From NCBI GenBank assembly GCA_003451635.1, contig DMAT01000040.1, positions 1 through 6,597 on the forward strand: a stretch of 6,597 nt of DNA, in the 5' to 3' direction. Of the stretch, positions 1 to 6,597 are shown piece after piece (position 1 is the first letter of the stretch; the number at the start of each line of letters is the position of its first letter). The notes under the pieces were generated by a model that had not been told where the DNA came from, ran no database searches, and saw nothing but the letters and a program-made list of their open reading frames with translations. The position numbers and the translations under genes were made by a program. This stretch comes from Syntrophus sp. (in: bacteria). Its GTDB lineage: Bacteria > Desulfobacterota > Syntrophia > Syntrophales > UBA8958.

Positions 1-21
1 GATGCAGCGCAACGCAGCATC
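1..21 (-). repeat. Imperfect inverted repeat (possible hairpin) downstream of tamB
   Basis: Starting 19 nt past the tamB stop, the minus strand can fold as GATGC, a T-T mismatch, GCG, loop TTG, CGC, and GCATC: an 8-bp stem with one internal mismatch. Together with the spacer (22-40, CGGCTTCGCAAAAGCTCCG) this is the only non-coding sequence after the last gene. It could be the stem of a terminator whose T-run lies beyond the window, or the edge of a dispersed intergenic repeat. The window ends exactly at the stem, so neither can be decided. Confidence 0.35.
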
Positions 22-40
22 CGGAGCTTTTGCGAAGCCG

Positions 41-3000
41 TCAGTCGAACTCGATCTTGAAGAACAGATCCAGGCTGCTCTGCTTTCCCGCCTTCGTTTC
101 CACTTCCCACTTTTTTGTGAAGGAATATCTCATTATGTAGAGGATATCATCGCTGAACAGGGCCCGCCCCAGACCGACGTAAAGTTGCGGCGATAAATAC
201 TGGCCTACCGTGGAGAGAGAAGTGGTCATGTCGGTCCTCCCCTGCCTGGAGCGGTTGGGGGAAGTCAATCCCCCGATCTCCAGACCGGCGCTCTTTCTCA
301 GACTGTCTTCGAGCCCTCCCGACTTCCCCTGAGCAAGGAACATTCCCGCCGATTTCAGCAACGTCGTAGCCTGGATTTTATCGCCGGTGTAACTCGTTCC
401 GAAGACGATATGAGCGAGGACGTCCTGGTCCGACATGGAAGGCACGGAATAGAGGCTCACTATAGGAGTGCGAATGGTGCCGGTCACAAGAAATCCCGCC
501 CGGACATCACCGACCGTCTTTACCGCCAGGATGTCGAGGGAAGCGAGGGCAAAGGGCTTGTCCTTGAAGAATATGTGGCCCCTTTCAATGGGGAGTTTGG
601 TCTCTGCCGCGTATAGAAATCCCTGGGAGATATGGATCTCGCCATGGGTACGAAGATTATCCAGGCTTCTGCCGGCAGCGTTCATCTTGCCGGTAAACTT
701 CCCCTCCAGATCCCGGGTTTTCATGAAAACTTTTTCCCCCAGGGTGATGGAAAGATCAATATCCATAACAACAGGAGATGATTTCGGTTTTTTTTCTCTC
801 CTGTCCATGACCCGGACATCCCGGCTCGTATGGACCATATCCGGTTCCTTGGACTCGGTGTACCGTCCTTCCGGGACATCGATGGCCCCGCGCAGGACCA
901 GACGCTCAGGGGTTCCTTCGAAAGTGAGACGGGGATTTACCAGTATTTGGAGTTCAGGAAGATAGGCGCCCTGAAACCGTTCCCCTTCCAGGGCCCCCTT
1001 GATACGCTTAACTTTCCCGTCGCCATACCACAGCGTCGCCGTTCCTTTGATACTGCCGGCGCCGGAACGGGCGGATGCCTGCTCGACCTCGACCCGGTCC
1101 TGGTAGAATCTGGCCACCGCTTCCACGTCATCCAGACGGATTCCCGTGGCCGGGACATAAGCCCCGGCCCGGGTGAGACGGAGGGTTCCCTGATAAACCG
1201 GGGCGGGCCATGTTCCAGTCACGATCAGATCTAAGGCAAGCTGTCCGTGGGTTTCCCGAACAGTTCCGGGAAAGAGGGCGCTAAGCAATCCTTTCTCCCG
1301 GAGATCCCCCTTGACGGCAATGGAAAGAGGGCCTTCTTTGTTTATTTTCAGCGGGATTTGCGCCTTGATCGGCAGACTGAATGTGGAGCTGATCTGGCCG
1401 TGGTTTGCAAACTTGCTCGCCAGCGTCCCCTCTAGGGCGTCATCCTGCCAACTCCAGGCAAGGACAAGATTCTCTTGGGAAAACTGCACCTTCCCTTTCG
1501 GGTAGGCAACGGTCCAGACTCCCCCCGAAACCGTTGATTGCCCTTTCATGGTAAACCGCTGCTGCGGCAGCAGCCGGCCTTCTCCCTGCCCGGAGAGACG
1601 GCCTTGCGTTTCCAGAGACGGGGGTAACAAGGGCTTGATAAGTTGAAAATCCATATCCGTAAGGCGTACCTGAAAGACTCCTTCTCCGGGAATCGCCCCG
1701 GTCGGCGGCACCGAAGACGACAATACCGCCGCGACCTTTCCCTTTTCCCCAAAATCGAGGGACTGCCTCATGTCCAGGCCCTTTTCATCCCACTTGATGC
1801 GGGTCTGACCCTCCCGAATGGGTAACTTCCACGTCCCTTGCGAGATGTCTCCCTTGACCATCGCCGTCCCTGACAGCCGAAATGGCCCCTTTCCCGGCCA
1901 CTCCATACGCATCTGCCCGTTGGTCTTACCTTCCATCTCCGTGTCTGCGGAGAATATATTCAGCCGGCCAAATTGGAGATCCTGCCATACGGCCGCAAGG
2001 AACTCCTGCTTTTTTTGGCCATCCGTTCGGGCTGCCAATTCTAATCGTTCCCCTTGTCGTCCCGTCAAAAGAAGGGAGGCAAGAGACAGGGAATGTCTTG
2101 TGGCAACAATGCTCGCAGGCTTGACAATGGTCAGGGGGCCAAATCGTTTGCTGTCCCAATGGACATCCTGAATTACTCCGGTCCAGACAGCCTGCTGATG
2201 CGAACCTGCAGCCTGAATGCGCAATCCGTTCTCCGGATTCGTGACCAGCAGATCTGCACGATGACTGCTTCTCGTTCCCCCCACTTTCAGCTCGGCCTGA
2301 CGCCAGGTCGCCCCCCATAGGGAAATATTTTTCGCCGTCACTTGGGCCTTAAGATCCTTGTTCCCATCCTCGGTAAAGGAAAGATCGGCCGTGAAAGATT
2401 CGATCGTGGTATGATCAAAAGCGAGGTCTTTCCCGGCGGCGACAAGATTTCCGGAGAGGAGACGATTACGTAACCGGAACCATCCCTGTCCCTGAAATTG
2501 GCCTTCCGCCTTCGGCAGGAGGCGAGAGAGCTTTGTAACTCGCGCCTCATAGAGGATACGGTCCCGCGCATCGCCCCGGGCGTGGACGTGGAACCCGTCT
2601 CCCTGCAAGCTCAGGTCGTCAAGATTGAGGACCTCGTCTTTCCAGCGGGCGTTGATGGTCCCGGTCAGCTGCTTGCCCATCAACTGGCTGCTGAAGAGTT
2701 GTCCTTTCACGACAGCCTCTACGGAAGCTCCCGGGGGCCGCCGTAAGGAGCCCTCCAAGTCCGCATTGATGTTACCCTTCAGCTCCGGCGCCGCCCGGGA
2801 AGGGTCGATATTTCTTGCCTGGATAGTTCCAGTCGCGGCAAGATCCTTTTCCCAGGCGATATTCATCCGGCCTTTTATGGTCCCTTTGCCAAGGTTCATA
2901 AGCAGATCTTCGATGCTTGCCTGCCTGCGATCCCCCGTAATAATGCCGGTGGCCTCTCCCGTTTCCCATACGGAAAAGTAAGGCCGCAGGCGGAAACGCC

Positions 3001-3955
3001 CTTGATAGGATGAGAGATTACCCGCGATATCGACATTCCCCGTAAGACGACATTCTACGCCAGCCTCCTGCGAGAGGTCGAGGTCCTCGGCCCTTACGAC
3101 CCCCTGAATAACCGGTACGGCTCGGGAAAAATCAACCTTCCCCTCGCCCCTGACGGCGCCCTTACGTTCTCTTTCCTTCAGGGAGAGTCCCGTGAAAGCG
3201 AGGACATGGTTATCTAAGGAGACAAGGCCGTTGAGGGTAAAGCGCTCCTGGGGGCCTCCGAATATTTTCACCGTGAATGGTCCCTTTACATACATCGACC
3301 GGTCAGGGGCCCGGAGCCTGGCCTGTATCGTTGTCATGGGCCATGAAGACCCTTTCGGTTCTACCTTTACATCAGCGGCAAGGAAGGGGCTCATAAGATG
3401 GGTCTGCATGGTTCCCATCATTTTCCCATCCGTGCCTTCTATAAGCAGGTCGTGGAGGCGGACAAAACCGTAGGTACTGTCCAGACGGCAATAAACCCTT
3501 TGGATCATGATTTCCTTGCCCTGTTTACGGGAATTAAATCTCAGGATCTCGAGTTTATCGACACGCCCCTGAAACCATGACAACACCCCAGGGAATCTGG
3601 GCCAGGTCAAATCAAGAGGCTCATCGGGGCGATCGTCTTGAAGGGAAACATCCTGTATAACCAGCTTTGCCAGCACGACCTTTCCCATCGGAAGTTCCCA
3701 GGGTCGCCACTGCAAGATCGTCTTTCCGATCGTAAGTCGCCGTCCTTCACCGGTAACCAGCAGGTCCCGGACGGCAAGCTCCGACGCCAGGGTTCCTGTA
3801 ATCCCCGCGGTTTCTATCCGGGCGGGAACAAAACGAATGAGGCGGGAGACAAGATATTGCGCCCCCGTCTCGCTATAGAAGAGCCAGGCCACCATGCCGG
3901 TAAAGACGAGGATCGTGGCAAGAATGGCAAGGGGTACAATCGCTTTTTTATTCAT
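41..3955 (-). CDS. tamB: Translocation/assembly module protein TamB (DUF490 family), 1304 aa
   Basis: TamB is an inner-membrane-anchored protein that spans the periplasm and works with the outer-membrane protein TamA. Known roles of the family are assembly of some outer-membrane proteins and, as an AsmA-like protein, phospholipid movement to the outer membrane. Seen here: a lysine-bearing N-terminus followed by one hydrophobic anchor (about residues 5-27), then the typical N-terminal TamB block (ETAGITGTLASELAVRDLLV, from about residue 48). A long body of alternating short polar/hydrophobic segments follows, as expected for a continuous beta-groove. The C-terminal DUF490 domain (roughly 930-1304) includes GFLYAAETKLPIERGHIFF (1112-1130), the segment SVPSMSDQDVLAHIVFG (1170-1186), LSPQLYVGLG (1254-1263) and the family-like ending DLFFKIEFD. 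A charged linker lies at about 1033-1060. Length is close to E. coli TamB (1259 aa), with no sign of truncation or frameshift. The ATG start overlaps the tamA stop (ATGA) and has only a weak GGA upstream, so translation is probably coupled to tamA. The family call is secure; the client or lipid substrate here is unknown. Confidence 0.93.
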   Translation of the reverse strand: MNKKAIVPLAILATILVFTGMVAWLFYSETGAQYLVSRLIRFVPARIETAGITGTLASELAVRDLLVTGEGRRLTIGKTILQWRPWELPMGKVVLAKLVIQDVSLQDDRPDEPLDLTWPRFPGVLSWFQGRVDKLEILRFNSRKQGKEIMIQRVYCRLDSTYGFVRLHDLLIEGTDGKMMGTMQTHLMSPFLAADVKVEPKGSSWPMTTIQARLRAPDRSMYVKGPFTVKIFGGPQERFTLNGLVSLDNHVLAFTGLSLKERERKGAVRGEGKVDFSRAVPVIQGVVRAEDLDLSQEAGVECRLTGNVDIAGNLSSYQGRFRLRPYFSVWETGEATGIITGDRRQASIEDLLMNLGKGTIKGRMNIAWEKDLAATGTIQARNIDPSRAAPELKGNINADLEGSLRRPPGASVEAVVKGQLFSSQLMGKQLTGTINARWKDEVLNLDDLSLQGDGFHVHARGDARDRILYEARVTKLSRLLPKAEGQFQGQGWFRLRNRLLSGNLVAAGKDLAFDHTTIESFTADLSFTEDGNKDLKAQVTAKNISLWGATWRQAELKVGGTRSSHRADLLVTNPENGLRIQAAGSHQQAVWTGVIQDVHWDSKRFGPLTIVKPASIVATRHSLSLASLLLTGRQGERLELAARTDGQKKQEFLAAVWQDLQFGRLNIFSADTEMEGKTNGQMRMEWPGKGPFRLSGTAMVKGDISQGTWKLPIREGQTRIKWDEKGLDMRQSLDFGEKGKVAAVLSSSVPPTGAIPGEGVFQVRLTDMDFQLIKPLLPPSLETQGRLSGQGEGRLLPQQRFTMKGQSTVSGGVWTVAYPKGKVQFSQENLVLAWSWQDDALEGTLASKFANHGQISSTFSLPIKAQIPLKINKEGPLSIAVKGDLREKGLLSALFPGTVRETHGQLALDLIVTGTWPAPVYQGTLRLTRAGAYVPATGIRLDDVEAVARFYQDRVEVEQASARSGAGSIKGTATLWYGDGKVKRIKGALEGERFQGAYLPELQILVNPRLTFEGTPERLVLRGAIDVPEGRYTESKEPDMVHTSRDVRVMDRREKKPKSSPVVMDIDLSITLGEKVFMKTRDLEGKFTGKMNAAGRSLDNLRTHGEIHISQGFLYAAETKLPIERGHIFFKDKPFALASLDILAVKTVGDVRAGFLVTGTIRTPIVSLYSVPSMSDQDVLAHIVFGTSYTGDKIQATTLLKSAGMFLAQGKSGGLEDSLRKSAGLEIGGLTSPNRSRQGRTDMTTSLSTVGQYLSPQLYVGLGRALFSDDILYIMRYSFTKKWEVETKAGKQSSLDLFFKIEFD

Positions 3956-5703
3956 AGGGTAAATCCGAATCCCAGGTGGAGGCGGAACACCGGCTCGGGT
4001 GTTCCTATCTGCCTGGCAATGTCCAGTTTTATGGGACCGACGGGGGTATAATACCGGCAGCCGATTCCAGCCCCTTGGGCAAGGTCCATTTCCCGGAAAC
4101 TGTTAAAGGCATTGCCGGCATCATAAAAAGCGGCGGCCCCCCAATCTCCCCAGATCCTGCGTTCCACCTCGACGCTTCCGACGAGGGTGTTTTTACCGCC
4201 CACGACGTTACCCTTGTCATCCTTTGCCCCGAGAGACTGATAGGCATATCCCCGGACGCTGTTATCGCCTCCGGCAAAATACCGGATGGCAATGGGCAGG
4301 TCCTTGGATCCCTCATTTTGTAGCGTGGCCCCCGCATTAAGCCTTGCCAGGAGAGAAAAGCCCCCAATCAGGGGATAAAGACCGCTTCCGGCGAGGGTGC
4401 CCTGGATAAAGCCTGTGTAGGAGCCAAGGTCCTGATGGGTCCCCCTGATTTCCGCCAGATAGGAGAAACCCTTAGTCGGCTTTACCGGATGGTCGTACTG
4501 GCGGTCGAACACGCGGAATCCCGGCATCAGGGAAAAGGTGTTGGTCTTTTGATCGCCGGCGTCGGAGTCTTCCCGCAGCAACTGGAGAAAAATGGCCCCT
4601 GATTTGTCGAAGAAATAGGGACGGACATGCTGCAGCTCCATGGATAACTCCTTCGTTGTGTAGGTGTCGGTGTTTTCCCGTTTGAGATTGACTTTGAGTC
4701 CCGAGTAAGTGCGTATATCCCCTCCCGGCACCGTATACCCCATGGCGACGCCCTGAAGGACAGGACTTACATTGACCCCCGTATCCCACTGGTGACCGGC
4801 GTCGAAGACATTCTTGTCCCGGTAGTTGACAGAAAACCTCGGGCCCGTATCGGTGCCGTAGCCGCCGCCGATTTTCACCTGTTTTTCCGGCGAAGGTTTC
4901 AGTTTTATCTCCACAGGAACCCGATTCTCCTGAGCCTGATCCTTGTCCGTCTCCATCAGGACATCGGAGTATCGGTCGGCGAGGGTGAGATTCCGCTGGG
5001 TCTCCCAGATCTTTTCGTAAGAGAAGACGTCCCCATCCTTGAACGCCACATAGCGATTAAGAAACCTTTGGGGATACCCGGGGGCTCCGGAAAAATTTGT
5101 CTGTCCGAAGAAATATTGGGGGCCCGTCACATAGACGAGATCGATGTCCGCACAGGACTGACTAACCAGCACCTGAACATCGTGTACGGAGAAGCGGCCT
5201 TTCAGGTAGCCCATACCGATGCCAAGATCGTTAATGCCCCTTTTTGCCTCTTCGTAGACATCATGACGCAGGATGTCGCCTTTTTTAAGGGGAAATTTTT
5301 CGACGGCCTTCCGAAAAGCCGCATTCCCTTCTCCGGGACCCTCAATGCGGACAGCTACCCTTCTCACCAACACCGGTTCCCCCGCCGCAACCGTCACGAT
5401 CACACGGAATATCCCTTCCGGCGTCATTTCCCGCGAGACAGTCGTTGCGGCATTGTAATAACCGAGAGATTCGAGGGCTTCCTGAATCTTCCCGTGGATT
5501 TGCTCCTGGAAATGATCGAGCCACAAGACATCAACCTTACCATCCTTGACCAGTCCGGCAGGGACGGCCAGGGCGGCCCTGACGTTTTTCAGCACGTCGC
5601 CGTCGACACCTAGAACTTTCAGTTCAACAGACTCCCCGGCAAAGGCGAAAGACGCCGCCAGACAGATGGCCGTTATAATTATCAGAGGTTTCAGTATATT
5701 CAA
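3952..5703 (-). CDS. tamA: TamA-type outer-membrane protein (BamA/Omp85 superfamily), 583 aa
   Basis: This is the outer-membrane partner of TamB, an Omp85 barrel with periplasmic POTRA domains. Seen here: a signal peptide (residues 1-22, Lys5 then a hydrophobic core, likely cleaved after AFA before GES). Three POTRA-like beta-alpha-alpha-beta regions follow at about 26-107, 112-194 and 195-270. The barrel covers about 276-583. It contains RYFAGGDNSVRGY (474-486), whose VRGY is the conserved loop-6 motif of Omp85 proteins, then FYDAGNAF (526-533) and a C-terminal beta-signal-like HLGFGFTL. Length matches E. coli TamA (577 aa). The three POTRA domains rather than five, together with the adjacent tamB, favour TamA over BamA. 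The start is TTG at 5703: no in-frame ATG lies nearby, this start gives a complete signal peptide, and AGGGA sits 7 nt upstream. The gene begins 10 nt after the acetolactate decarboxylase stop. An atypical BamA-like or two-partner-secretion relative is the alternative, but the tamB neighbour makes that unlikely. Confidence 0.92.
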   Translation of the reverse strand: MNILKPLIIITAICLAASFAFAGESVELKVLGVDGDVLKNVRAALAVPAGLVKDGKVDVLWLDHFQEQIHGKIQEALESLGYYNAATTVSREMTPEGIFRVIVTVAAGEPVLVRRVAVRIEGPGEGNAAFRKAVEKFPLKKGDILRHDVYEEAKRGINDLGIGMGYLKGRFSVHDVQVLVSQSCADIDLVYVTGPQYFFGQTNFSGAPGYPQRFLNRYVAFKDGDVFSYEKIWETQRNLTLADRYSDVLMETDKDQAQENRVPVEIKLKPSPEKQVKIGGGYGTDTGPRFSVNYRDKNVFDAGHQWDTGVNVSPVLQGVAMGYTVPGGDIRTYSGLKVNLKRENTDTYTTKELSMELQHVRPYFFDKSGAIFLQLLREDSDAGDQKTNTFSLMPGFRVFDRQYDHPVKPTKGFSYLAEIRGTHQDLGSYTGFIQGTLAGSGLYPLIGGFSLLARLNAGATLQNEGSKDLPIAIRYFAGGDNSVRGYAYQSLGAKDDKGNVVGGKNTLVGSVEVERRIWGDWGAAAFYDAGNAFNSFREMDLAQGAGIGCRYYTPVGPIKLDIARQIGTPEPVFRLHLGFGFTL

Positions 5704-5710
5704 ATATTCT

Positions 5711-5715
5711 TCCCT
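5711..5715 (-). promoter_or_regulatory. Ribosome-binding site of tamA, overlapping the budA stop codon
   Basis: The minus strand reads AGGGA, 7 nt before the TTG start at 5703. Its first two bases (AG) are the last two of the TAG stop (5714-5716) of the acetolactate decarboxylase gene. Ribosomes terminating there would sit on the tamA initiation site, which suggests translational coupling and supports the unusual TTG start. Confidence 0.65.
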
Positions 5716-6466
5716 ATTCCTGTTCAGCCTTCTGTAAATCCTTTCTGGTATCCCGACTCAGATCCGCGGTGAGGTAATCGAGGGTCACCGGCAGGGCTAC
5801 TTCCAGGAGCGGGATATGCTGCATGCCAATCCGGGCAGACTTTACGGCGCAGGAGAGAAGATGACCTCCCTGGCGACGGTCGTCACTGATAAAATGGAGG
5901 TGATACCCCGGGGCATTGAGAGAAGGCATGAAGGGGGGCGTGTAAAAACCGGACAAGGTCCCGTCGATGTCATAAAAATCGAAAACCACCTGATCCTTCG
6001 TCGCCTCGACGAGGGGACGGTAATTCTCCTGTTTCGGCACGGAGCGGGTCCGGACATGGGAGAAGCGGCCGTCGATCCTGATTGCGTAGAGCATATTAGG
6101 GGAGGGGAGAAGTCTTTCCAGCAGTGAATTGAAGGCTTCATAGGGAAGAAGGGCATCCTGTCCCCCAGAGATCATATCCGCCTCATTGATCTCTTCGAAT
6201 GTTTCGGGCTGATAAAAGGTCACACAGGCAAAGGGCGTCAGAATGTCATCGGCAACGACGCCTACGGTTCCATTCGCGGCCACTTGGTAAACGACGCCAT
6301 CCAGGACAACCATTTCGCCGTCCAGATCGTTAAAGGTTCCCAGACCGAAGTCGCCATGGGTCCTGACCTCGCCAATCGCGATGTTCTGCTCGTAATAACC
6401 CTCCACCAGGACATTAATGGGAGTTGAAATATAGACACTGTTGGGGCGTGGATGCTTTTCTGACAT
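5714..6466 (-). CDS. budA: Acetolactate decarboxylase (EC 4.1.1.5), 250 aa
   Basis: This enzyme decarboxylates (S)-2-acetolactate to (R)-acetoin in the cytosol, drawing pyruvate-derived acetolactate away from valine/leucine synthesis into acetoin/2,3-butanediol metabolism. The family signature blocks are present in order: HGDFGLGTFNDLDGEMVVLDG-type block (37-57, with Glu51), DDILTPFACVTF (73-84), IDGRFSHVRTRSVPKQ (131-146, with Arg139/Arg141) and GYHLHFISDDRRQGGH (187-202). His189, His191 and His202 have the spacing of the three zinc ligands known in the Bacillus brevis enzyme (194, 196, 207). Glu248 near the C-terminus falls where that enzyme's active-site Glu253 would be. No signal peptide is seen, unlike the secreted Bacillus forms. 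The start at 6466 is chosen because AAAGGA lies 7 nt upstream and the homologous region begins about residue 11. A longer in-frame start at 6580 would add 38 unrelated residues read out of frame through the preceding gene. No acetolactate synthase gene is visible in the window. The symbol could equally be alsD. Confidence 0.95.
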   Translation of the reverse strand: MSEKHPRPNSVYISTPINVLVEGYYEQNIAIGEVRTHGDFGLGTFNDLDGEMVVLDGVVYQVAANGTVGVVADDILTPFACVTFYQPETFEEINEADMISGGQDALLPYEAFNSLLERLLPSPNMLYAIRIDGRFSHVRTRSVPKQENYRPLVEATKDQVVFDFYDIDGTLSGFYTPPFMPSLNAPGYHLHFISDDRRQGGHLLSCAVKSARIGMQHIPLLEVALPVTLDYLTADLSRDTRKDLQKAEQE

Positions 6467-6473
6467 TAGGTAA

Positions 6474-6479
6474 TCCTTT
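6474..6479 (-). promoter_or_regulatory. Ribosome-binding site of the acetolactate decarboxylase gene
   Basis: The minus strand reads AAAGGA followed by a 7-nt spacer (TTACCTA) and ATG at 6466. It is the best Shine-Dalgarno match in the region and decides the start at 6466 over the upstream in-frame ATG at 6580. Confidence 0.75.
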
Positions 6480-6504
6480 TCTCTGTGATCCGGTCGTGCT
6501 CTTT

Positions 6505-6597
6505 TTAACCACCGCCAATGATGACTTTGCCGACAACCAGCTCTCGGCTCGGCGGCTCGCCTGATAGTGAATTGAGACACGAAGCTTGCACCTTGTC
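6505..6597 (-). CDS. C-terminal 30 codons of an unidentified upstream gene (partial)
   Basis: The minus strand is open from the window edge to a TAA at 6505-6507. The reading is 30 residues, starting DKVQASCLNS and ending ELVVGKVIIGGG. The beta-strand-like VVGKVII run, the triple-glycine tail and the stop placed 38 nt before the acetolactate decarboxylase start make a real C-terminus plausible. This reading also accounts for the region better than an N-terminal extension of the decarboxylase, which would use a different frame here. I do not recognise the family and the rest of the gene is outside the window. The short gap suggests co-transcription with the genes downstream. Confidence 0.55.
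   Translation of the reverse strand, partial: DKVQASCLNSLSGEPPSRELVVGKVIIGGG

Noticed and set aside
468..965. Plus-strand frames of 60-165 codons across the tamB region
   Set aside because: They overlap fully with tamB, whose conserved C-terminal motifs lie here; the antisense translations are rich in Arg, Ser and Pro and show no family features.
4792..5613. A 273-codon open frame on the plus strand, antisense to tamA
   Set aside because: It is codon-register antisense to tamA: plus-strand stops would require TTA, CTA or TCA codons in tamA, which a moderately GC-rich gene uses rarely. The translation has no recognisable domain, while tamA on the other strand matches its family along its whole length.
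5650..5665. Possible lipoprotein signal at Cys14 of TamA
   Set aside because: The residues before the cysteine (ITAIC) do not fit a lipobox, and a normal signal peptidase I site (AFA before GES) follows.
6467..6504. Promoter or riboswitch in the 38-nt gap before the acetolactate decarboxylase
   Set aside because: The gap is too short for a riboswitch and shows no clear -35/-10 pair; beyond the ribosome-binding site nothing is recognisable.
6467..6580. In-frame 38-residue N-terminal extension of the acetolactate decarboxylase
   Set aside because: It lacks the family pattern, runs out of frame through the end of the upstream gene, and the ATG at 6466 has a good ribosome-binding site.
1..6597. 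CRISPR array, insertion sequence, tRNA or defence system
   Set aside because: Almost every base is accounted for by four co-directional genes; no direct-repeat array, transposase-like protein or cloverleaf was seen.

Overview
The window carries four genes, all on the minus strand and packed almost without gaps. In transcription order they are: the last 30 codons of an unidentified gene (6505-6597), an acetolactate decarboxylase (budA/alsD type, 5714-6466), a TamA-type outer-membrane Omp85 protein (3952-5703) and the giant inner-membrane-anchored protein TamB (41-3955). The gaps are 38 nt, 10 nt and a 4-nt ATGA overlap. No promoter or terminator is recognisable between the genes, so this looks like the downstream part of one transcription unit. 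About 40 nt after the tamB stop lie inside the window; they hold an imperfect inverted repeat that runs to the window edge.

The host must be a diderm (Gram-negative-type) bacterium, because TamA and TamB together span the periplasm between the inner and outer membranes. The sequence looks moderately GC-rich (not counted). The TamA/TamB gene pair and the general look of the proteins would suit a proteobacterium or a Desulfobacterota/Syntrophales-like organism, but this assignment is only an impression and rests on no search.

TamA and TamB form one functional module. TamA has a signal peptide, three POTRA-like domains and a C-terminal 16-strand-type barrel with the VRGY loop motif. TamB has an N-terminal membrane anchor, a very long beta-rich periplasmic body and a C-terminal DUF490/TamB domain. 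The module is known for outer-membrane protein insertion and, for TamB and its AsmA-like relatives, for phospholipid transport across the periplasm. Acetolactate decarboxylase is a cytosolic enzyme that makes acetoin from 2-acetolactate. It has no known functional tie to the Tam module, so its place directly upstream, with the tamA ribosome-binding site overlapping its stop codon, is the one unusual arrangement here.

I found no mobile element, CRISPR array, tRNA or rRNA gene, and no convincing novel system. The long reading frames on the plus strand are antisense shadows of tamA and tamB.
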